Origin: Moringa oleifera
Lineage: Eukaryota > Streptophyta > Magnoliopsida > Brassicales > Moringaceae
Reading direction: 5' to 3'
Length of the DNA: 64,000 bases
Assembly (NCBI GenBank): GCA_021397835.1
Contig: JAJFZO010000896.1
Coordinates: 6,054,501-6,118,500 of the forward strand
The notes beneath the pieces are model-generated. The model did not search any database. It worked only from the letters and a program-made list of their open reading frames with translations, and had not been told where the DNA came from. Made by a program: the position numbers and the translations under genes. Of this stretch, positions 55,206-64,000 are shown one piece after another. How positions within the stretch are numbered: the stretch's first letter is position 1; the number at the start of each line of letters is the position of its first letter.

Positions 55206-58200
55206 GATAATTAGTGTAGGAAGATGTGATTGTAAGCACAAAACAAGCCCAATAGCAACCTAGCAACAATAGTTGGTGTATGGAGAGCCTAACGAGGACT
55301 GTGGGGGATATGTTAATGCAGACAAACGCTCGCGCAAGCTTCAGGGGAACTTAACGTCTGCCCAGCTATTTTTGTGACATAGTTACTAGTGTTAGTAAAT
55401 GCTAATGCCAGCATTAAGGGAGCCCAATAATGATCCCATGATAGTCACTAACATTAAGAGAGCCCAACAACTGCTGTTGAGCAATTGCTAACACTGGTAG
55501 ATGGTGGCATGACCACTAGAGCAACTTAGTAATGACCTAGCGATAGTCACTGGAGCTGGTAAACATCAGCACTTGGTTCCCCTAGCGAGCGCCCAACAAT
55601 TATCGCTGGTACAAGTAGACATGAAGGCAAGCACTAAGAGAGTCAAACGATGGCCTAGCAGAAGTAATAAGCACTAAGAAAGCCTAAGAACTTCTGTAGG
55701 CATATCACTGGTGTAAACAAACGTTTGCATCGGCTTTGGAGGAACCTAGCAGCAAGTCACCCACTTATTGTTATAGGGTAGTTATAAGTGTTCGCAGATG
55801 CCGGCACCACCAATAAAGGAACCTAAGGACTATTAGCCATTATTATGGGGCAGTTACTAGTGTTAGTACATGGTAGTGCCACCACCAAAGGAGCTCAACG
55901 ATAACCTAATTATAATCATTGGGAGAGCCTAATGACTATTGCTCGGTGATGGTTAATGCTGGTAAATGGCAGTGTAAACATTAAGGGAGCTCAACGATGA
56001 CCCAGCGATAGTCATTAACACTACTAAACATCAACACTTGGTTACCCCAGCAATGGCCCAATGGTATTCATTGGAACTAGTAGACGTGAGGGTAAGCATT
56101 AAATGAGCTGAATGATGGCCTAGTAGTAGTGTTTGGCACTAGGAGAGCCTAATAGCTACTACCAAGAAGTTGCTAGCATTGGCAAACACTTGCATTAACT
56201 TTGGGGGAACCCAACGATTGCCCAACTTCTGTTGTGGTGCAGTAGCTAGTGTTGGTTGATGTCGATGCCAGCACTAGGGGAGTTATGGCACTTCCCATCA
56301 ATTGCTGCGGCCAAGTTGCTAGTATCGAATAGATGCTAGTACTAACAATAGAGGAGCCTAGTTATGACCCCATGATAGTCGCTCATATTGGGAGAGCCTA
56401 ACGACAACTGTTGGGTAGTCTTTAGCAGTTGTACAAACTCGTACAAGCACTAGAAGAGTTCGCAGTGACGACTTAATGATAGTTGCAAGCATTGGGAGAG
56501 CCCCACCATTGTTGCTACGTGGTCGTTAGCCATGGCAAACATCTACATAGGGTTCCCTTAACAATGGTCTAATGGTAATCACGGGCAAAGGCAGATGGGA
56601 GGGCAAGCACTAAAGGAGCCCAACGATGACCTAAAAGGTGTAGTAGATATTAGGAGAGCCCAACGACTACTGCAAGGAAGTTGCTAGTGCTGGCAAGTGC
56701 TATCACCAACTTTGGTGAAACCCAACGACTACCTAGCTTCTATGATGGGGTAGTAACTGGTGTTCTTAAACGCCAATGCCTATACTAGGGGAATCAAAGG
56801 ATTGCCCCGCTATTACTACAGGGCGGTTGCGAGTGTCGATAAACACCAATTTTGGCATTGAAAGAGCCCAACGATGACCCCATTATAGTGGCTGGCATTG
56901 GCAAAGCCCAACGATTGCAATTAGGCAGTCGTTGATGTTGGTTACGGCTGATCCTGATGCTAGAGGAGCATAGTGATGACCCAGCAATAGTTGTTAGTGC
57001 TAGCAAACATATGCGCTTAGTTCCCCAACAATGGCCTAATGACGGTCGCTGGCATAGGTAAATGTGAGGGCAAGCACTAAAGGAGCCCAATGATGGCCTA
57101 ATAGTAATAATTGGCATTTGTAGAGCCCAATAATTTTTTTAAGATAATTGTTGGAGCTGGCCAATGTTAGCATCAATTTTGGACGAACCCAATGATTGCC
57201 CGCCTATTGTTGCTGTGAGGTAATTTTTGGTGTTGGCAGACGCTAGCACTAGCACTGGAAGAACCTAATGATTGCCTAGTTATTGCTACAGGGCAATTAC
57301 TCGTGTCGCACACAATAGTATCAACAGTAGAAGAGCCCAATGGTGGCCTTGCAGTAGTAATTGGCATTAGGAGAGACCAACGACTGCTATAAGGAAGTCC
57401 CAAGTGCTACCAAACACTAGTAGCAGCATTAAAGGAACCCAATGACTACCCTGCTACAACTTTAAGATAGTTATTGGCGCTGGTAAATGCTAGTGCCAGC
57501 TTCGATGGAGCCTAGAGACAATCCCACAACTATTATAGTGTTATGAGAGCCCAACGACTATTACTAGGCCATCGCTAACGCTGTTTGAGGCCAACGCTGC
57601 AATAGAGGAGCTCAACAATAACGACCTAATGATAATTGCAGGCATTAGGAGAGCTCTTCGACTACTATTAGATAATTGCTAGCACTAGCAAACATTTGCA
57701 CTAGGTTCCCCCAACGATGGCCAATGCACAGTTACAAGCAAAGCTAAACGCGAGGGCAAGCACTAGAGGAGGCCAACAATGGTCTAGAAGCTGTAGTGGG
57801 TATTGAAAGAGTCTAACAACTAGTGCGAGGAAGTTGCTGGTGTTGGTAGACGCTCGACCAGCTTTAAGGGAACTTAACTACTGCCTTGCTATTATTGTAG
57901 GGCAGTTACAAATGTTGGTAGACGCTTATATGAACATTGAGGGGGCCTAAGAATGACCCCATGATAGTTGCTAGCATTTTGACAGCCCAATGACTACTGT
58001 TGGGTAGACGCTGACACTGCTAGAGGCATGCACCATTACCTGGGGAGCTCTATGATAACCTATTAGTTAGCATTAGGAAAGCCCAACGATTTTTGCACAA
58101 AAGTCGCTTGTGCTAATAGACACTATTGCCAACTTTAAGGGAACCCAATGACTGCTCAACAACTTTTACAGGACAGTTACTAGTGTTGGTAAACACGAGT

Positions 58201-61200
58201 GCCTGCATTTAGAGAACCTTGAAACTGCCTAACAATTGCTATGGGGTAATTGCTAGTGTCAGTAGAAACTAGTGCTAGCATTGAAGGAACCTAGCGACAT
58301 CCCCATGATAGTTACTAGCATTGAGAAAGCCCAACAATTATTGCTCGGGAGTGTCTCACATTGTTTAAGGCCAGCACCGCACTATGGGAGTTCAATGATG
58401 ACTCAGTAGCAATCGTTGGCGCTGGGAGACATCTACGTTAGGCTCCCACAGTGATCATTCACCAACTATCACTAATGCAGGTAGAAGAGTCCAACATTGG
58501 CGCAGTTGTAGTAGTTGGCATGAGGAGAGCATAATGATTGCTGCATGGAAGTCTTTCGTGTTGGAAGATGTCGACTCCAGAGCAAGAGAGACCTAGATAC
58601 TACGTAGCTATCACTGCAGGCCAGTTGTTGGTGTCAGTAGATGCTACTCCCAACACTAAAGGAATCTTACGGTGATCTAATGATGGTTCTGGCATTGGGA
58701 GAGCCTAATGACTATTGTTAGGCAATTACTCGCATTGGGGTTCTTGTATTTAGAGAATCTTAAAACTGCCCAACTATTACTACGAGGGAATTGCTAGTGT
58801 CGGTAGACACTAGTGCTAGCATCAAGGGAGCCTGATGACGTCCCTATAATAGTTGCTAGCATTGAAAAAGTGCAACAACTATTGCTAGTAAGTGTCTTGT
58901 GCTGTTTAAGGCTAGTACAGCACTAATGGAGCTCATCGATGACCCAACGACAATCACTGGCACTAAGAGACATCTACATTGGGCTCCCTCAACGATGACC
59001 CAACGACAGTCGCTAATGTAGGTACAAGAGTCCAACAATGGCACAATGGTAGTAGTTGGTGTAGGGAAAGCATAATGACTGCTACGAGTAAGTCTTTGGT
59101 GCTGGCAAACGCTGACGTTAGCACAGGTGGAACCAATGTATTGCCTAGCTATTGATGTAAGGTAGTTGCTAGTGTCTATCGATGCTACTGCCAACACTAT
59201 AGGAATCCTTCGATGACCTAATAATGGTCGCTAGCATTGGGAGAGCCCAACGACTATTGCTAAGCAGTCACTAGCGCTAAGAAAGCTTAGTGATGACCTA
59301 ACGGTAATTACTAGCGCTAGTAGATATTAGTGCTGTGGTTTTCTCTAACAATAGCACAACGATAGTAGTTAGTGTAGGTAGGCATGAGGGTAAGCACTAA
59401 AGGAACTCAATGATGGCTTAACAGGAGTAGGAAGCGCTAAAAGAGCCCAACGACTAATGCGAGGCAATCGTTAATGCTAGTAAATGCTCAGGTAAGCTAC
59501 AGTAGTGAGGCGATTACTGGTGCTAGTAGACTCAATTGCCAATACATGAGGAACCTAGAGACTGCCTAGCTATCACTGAAAGGTAAGTGCTAGTGTCAAT
59601 AAATGCTATTGCCAGTAAGTCACAAGCCTTACAATGACCCATGATAGCCATTGGTATTGGGAGAGCCCAACAGCTGGTGCTAGGCAGTCATGGGTATTGG
59701 TAGAGGCTAGTGAAAGCAATAGGGGAGCTCAGTGATGATCTAGCGGTAGCTGTTAATATTGCTAGACATCTACGATAGGATCTCCTAGTGATGGCCCTAT
59801 GGTAGTCACTGACACAAGTAAACACGAGGCAAAAGTACTACAAGGATCCAACAACGGCCTAGCAGCAATAGTTGGCATTAGGGAAGCCCAACGATGACTA
59901 TAAAGAAGTGAATGGTGCTAGTACACCTCGTGCTAACTTTGGGGGAACCCTAAAACTGCCTAGCTATTGTTGAAGGGCAGTTGTCGGTGTTTTTAGATGT
60001 CGATGTTAGCACTAAGAGAACTCGGGGACTACCAGCAATTATTGTGGGGCAATTATTAGTGTTGACAGATGCTTACACTACACCAAGGGAGCTCTATGAC
60101 AACCCCATGACTGTCCCTAGCATTCCAAGAGCCCAACAATTACCATTAAGCAGTCATTGGCACTAGTAGATGCCAGTGGCTGCACTGAGGGAGCATAGCG
60201 ACAGTCACTAACAAGGCCTACATCTGCACTAGATTGCCCCTATGATGGCCCAATAGTAATCATCAGCACAAGTAAACATGGGGATAAGCATTAGAGGAGC
60301 CTAATATTAGCCTAGCGTTAGTAGTTGGCATTAGGAAAGCCCAAAGACTGATTTGGGGAAATGCTTAGTGCAGGTGGATGCTAGCGCTAGCTTTAGTAAC
60401 ACCCAATGACTGCCCAGCTACTTTTGTGGTGTAGTTGTTGGTGCTAATAGATGCTAAAGCCAACACCAAAGAAGTCTAATGACAACCCTGTGGCAGTCAG
60501 TGGCATTAGGAATGCCCAATGGCTACTATAAGGCAATCATTGATGCTAGTAAATGTCAAAGCCAACACTAAGGGTGCTTAGCGATGACCCAATAATTGTT
60601 ATTGGCATTAGTAGATGTGAGTGCAAGCACTAAAGAAGCTCAATTATGGCTGAGCTACAGTAGTTAGCATTAGGAATGCCCAATGATAGCTACGTGGCAG
60701 TCGCTGATGCTGGCAGACCCTTATGCCAACTTTGAGGGAACCTAGCAACTGCTTGGCTACTACTACAAGGCAATTACGGGTGTTAACAGATGCTAATCCT
60801 AGCACTAGGGAAACTTAAGGATAGCCTAGCTATAGCAATGGGATAGTTATTGGTATCAATAGACGCTAGCAATAGTGTCAACGTAGCCCAACAATGACTT
60901 CATGGTAATTGCTAGCATTGGGAGAGCCCAATGTTGATAGTTAGGTAATTATAGATATTAGTAAATGCTGGCACTAACACTAGGAGAGCCCAGTGAAGAC
61001 CCAACGGCAGTCACTAGGGCTAGTAGGCATCAGTGATAGGTTCCCTGCAATGGCCTAGTGGCAATTATTGGCATAGGGAGATGTGATGGTAAGCATTAGA
61101 GGAGTGCAACGACGGCTGCATGGAAGTCATGAGGAACCATTAGACTGCCATACCACTTTTGTGATGATGTTGCTAGAGTCAATAGATGCTCATGCCAACA

Positions 61201-62379
61201 TCATGGGAGCCTAACGATGACACATAATAGCTTGTAATGTTGGGAGAGCCCAATGACTACTGCAGAGTAGCCGCTATAACCGGTAGATGCCAGCACCAGC
61301 ATAATAAAAGCTCAATGATGACCTAGTGATAGTCATTGGCGTTGTCTCCCAATGATGGCTTAGTGGCAGTCGTTGGTGTAAGTAGATGCATGAGCAAGCA
61401 ATGGAAAAGCCAAATGAAGGCTTAATGGCAATAACAGGCGTTACAATAGCCCAACAGCTTTTACACATAAGTCGATGGTGCTGGTAGATGCTTATGCCAG
61501 CTTTAGGGTAATCCAATGACTTTTAAGCTAGTGGTGTGGTGCAATTGTGTATGTTGGCAAATAACAACACTAAAACAAAAAGAATCAAGGACTGCCCCAC
61601 TATTGCTGCGAGAAAGTCATGGTGTCGATAGATGCTAGTACTAGCACATAGGGAGCCCAATGACGACCTAATGATAATCGCAGGTGATGAGAGAGCCTAA
61701 CGACTCCTATTGGACAATTGCTCGCACTAGTGAACATATTTACTAGGTGTGTTGGTAGATGCTCATGCCAGCTTTGAGGGAACCTAACGACTGCTTAATG
61801 ACTTTTGCAGTGTAGTTATTGACCTCGTGATAGTTATGGATGTCAAGAGAGCCCAAGGACTACTACTGGGCAGTCATTGATGTTGGTAGTTGCCAATGCC
61901 AACAGTAGGAAAGCTCAATGATAACTTGGCAGCAGTCGCTAGCATTGCCAAACATTTATGCTAGATTCTTACAATGATGGCCTAGCGATAGTTGCTGGCA
62001 AGAGTTGATGAGAGAGCAAGCACTAGAAGAGTCTAATGACGGCCTAGAAGTAATTATTGGTGTTGGGAGAGCCAATGACTATTGTGGACAAGTTATTGAA
62101 ACTGGAAAACTTGGCCTTAGGTTACCCTAGTGATGGTCCAATGGCAGTCATTAATAGTAGTTGGCGCTAGGAAAGCTCAATGATTAGCGTAGGGAGGTCA
62201 TTAATGCTTGCCTAACTTTTGGGGAACCCAACGACTGCCCTATCATTGTTATGGGACAGTTACTTATGTTGGCAGATCCCAGCGTCAACATGAAGGGAAC
62301 CTAGAGACTTCCTAACTATTGCTGAAGGGTAGTTATTTGTACTGGTAAAAGCTATTGCTAACAATGAGGTAACCTAACA
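55206..62379. repeat. Family A satellite block 5, right of plastid insert
   Basis: Continues the interrupted satellite unit (gataat, then tagtgtagg, matching 14113 onward) and follows copy 1 from 14113 to 20876 in order. It carries the second example of the 538-bp-type doublet (58199 and 58740). It ends at the A-to-B junction also seen at 20877. No gene found. Confidence 0.84.
58199..59280. repeat. Local ~541-bp tandem duplication (copy 2 equivalent)
   Basis: The 'tgcatttagagaaccttgaaa' phrase begins at 58199 and, slightly altered, at 58740. Both are followed by the gtgtctcacattgtttaa-type element and the 'agtacagcacta' element. This matches the doublet at 16527-17600, so it was inherited with the super-repeat rather than formed independently. 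Confidence 0.68.
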
Positions 62380-64000
62380 ATGGCTCCCTTAGCACACTTA
62401 CTAAGAAGTCAATTAAGAGATAAAGATAAGGGTCTAGCTCGCATGAGGTGCCCATGACCTGGCTTACGTGTCTGCTTTAACTGTACTTTGGGCCTTCCAT
62501 CTTTACGATGTCTATTAGGGGCACCCATGCCTTACCTCTCATGCCCAAAGTTGTTACGATGTAGCTCCTTTGGCACATTAGCTAGGCAGTCTCTTAGGGG
62601 ACAGCTACGGGGGTCTAGCCTACGTAGAATGCCCAAGGCATGGCTAGCGCCTACTGTGGCCGCATGTTGGGCCTTCCACCAATGCGGTCCCTATTAAGGG
62701 TAATAATGGCTTGCCTTTTGTGCCCTTCCCTTGGCATGCAGGTTGAGGAGTCATTCAAGGAATAACAATGAGGGTCTGGCTTAAATAGGGTGCCCGTGGC
62801 CTGGCTAGTGCACTTATTATAGCTGCATGTTGGGCCTTTAACCCATCACATGCCTTGTAGAGGTAGGTGTGGCTTACCTCCCATGCCTATGGTTAGTGTG
62901 ATACGGATCCCTTGGCACCCTCACTCGACAGTCCCTTGAGGGACAACAATGAGAGTCTAGCACATATGAGGCATAACTGGCTTGGCTAGCATGCCTATTA
63001 CTACCACACGTTGGGCCTTCTGCCTATCTCGTGCCTCCAATGCCCATGTTCCATGCACACGACTCTGTTGGCACCCTCGTTCAGCAATCCATTACGAGAT
63101 GATATTGAGGTTCAAAGCTCGCTTGAGGTGCCCATGGCTTTGCTTGCATATGTACTAGGGCAGTCTATCAAGTGACACTAATGAAGGTTTAGCGCACATT
63201 ACGCACCCATGACCTGGCAGGCGTGCTTAATGCGGTCACACATTGGGCCCGTCACACATACTATACCTATTAAAGGTAGCCATCACTTGCCTTTCATTCC
63301 CATGTTTTGTGTAATGCGACTCCCTTGGCATATTGTTGCGTAGTTTATCGAGGGATGGCATTGAGGGTTCAACTCTCGTAAGGCTCCCATGGCCTAGCTG
63401 GCACGCATGCTAGGGCCACACGATAGAGACAAGAGTCTGGCTCATGTGAAGCACCCATGCACTAGCTGGTGCACTTGTTACAGCCACACGTTAGGCCTTC
63501 TCCCCATCCCGTACCTATTAAATATAGCCTAGACTTGCCTTTTATGCGTGTGTTTCATATGACGTGGCGCCTTTGGCACGCTTGCTAGGCAGTTTATTAG
63601 GGGACAACAATGAAGTTCTACTCGCGTAGGGCACCTATGGCCTGGCAACCGCACCTCCTGTGCTCGTATGCTAGGCCTTCCACCCATGCCGCATCTGGCA
63701 GGGATAGCCATGCCTTATCACCCATGCCATGGTTCATGCCATGCAGCTCCTTTGCCATGCTCTCTAGGGAGTCTATCGAGGGATAGCGATGAGGGTCTAG
63801 CTCTCATGGGGCACCCATGGCCTGGCTGGTGCTTTTACTCCTGTCACTAATTGGGCCATCCGTCTATGCCATTCCTGCTAGGGACAGCCATGGCATGCTT
63901 CTCGTGCCTATGGTCCATGCGATGTGGCTCCCTTGGCATGCTCATTGGGTAATCTATCAAGGGATAACAATGAGGATCTAGCTTGAGAGAAGCATCCACG
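62380..64000. repeat. Family B satellite block 5 (~9 units, runs off window end)
   Basis: Family B array aligned with 20877-22590, entered at the same point of the monomer. About 0.1 kb is missing near 63420, where 'gccacacg' jumps directly to 'atagagacaagagtc'. Unit landmarks (gggccttccacc, gcttgcct, agtctatc) are clear throughout. Confidence 0.86.

Larger units (their letters stand above)
40490..64000. repeat. ~40.5-kb super-repeat, copy 2 (part)
   Basis: Counterpart of 1-22590, cut by the window end. Relative to copy 1 it gained the extra A segment at about 45700-48000 and the plastid insert at 54528-55205. It has far fewer B monomers between 49006 and 50905. Divergence between copies is visibly high, so this is not a recent or homogenised duplication. 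Confidence 0.78.

Noticed and set aside
58856..59197. 113-codon minus-strand frame, and a 113-codon-class frame at 56794-57117, as genes
   Set aside because: Both are repeat-derived frames; closely similar peptides appear at paralogous positions (for example 17187-17387) with stops at different places, so the frames are not conserved.
1..64000. Fungal repeat-induced point mutation as the cause of the transition bias
   Set aside because: The pattern would fit in part, but the degraded plastid insert shows that the genome belongs to a plant, where methylated-cytosine deamination is the expected cause.
1..64000. tRNA, rRNA, promoters or terminators
   Set aside because: No cloverleaf-type or conserved rRNA segments were recognised, and promoter-like words in such repetitive DNA have no meaning without a gene to serve.

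Overview
This window is satellite DNA from a plant nuclear genome. I find no intact protein gene, tRNA, rRNA or recognisable transposon. The plant assignment rests on a 678-bp block of degraded plastid DNA at 54528-55205, which carries pieces of atpA, psaJ and ycf1. A plastid-type ycf1 piece suggests a land plant outside the grasses, where ycf1 is lost. I cannot name the species.

The rest is built from two satellite families that alternate in long blocks. Family A is a complex repeat. Its recurrence distance is about 0.3-0.7 kb, and it is assembled from related sub-modules of about 40, 55-65 and 73 bp. Family B has a clear 181-bp unit (measured at 23573, 23754 and 23935). Layout: A 1-6410, B 6411-10910, A 10911-20876, B 20877-24891, A 24892-36141, B 36142-37373, A 37374-49005, B 49006-50905, A 50906-54527, plastid insert 54528-55205, A 55206-62379, B 62380-64000. 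Block edges are good to about 10-20 bp.

A larger order sits on top of this. The first ~22.6 kb recurs, block for block, from about 40490 to the window end at an offset of 40.3-42.6 kb, so the window holds about 1.6 copies of a ~40.5-kb super-repeat. Inside it, the A block at 10911 recurs from 24892 at an offset of about 14.5 kb. Copies differ by gains and losses of monomers, by a partial 2.4-3.2 kb tandem duplication found only in the second copy, and by the plastid insert, which is missing from two related sites (14104-14130 and 28671-28697).

Copies are strongly diverged, and nearly all differences I checked are transitions, often C/T or G/A at former CpG sites. The stop codons in the ycf1 remnant fit the same process (TGG to TGA and TGG to TAG). 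The simplest reading is an old, heavily methylated heterochromatic array, possibly (peri)centromeric, that has decayed by cytosine deamination while still being reshaped by unequal exchange. No genes work together here; the interest lies in the repeat architecture and the mosaic organelle insert.
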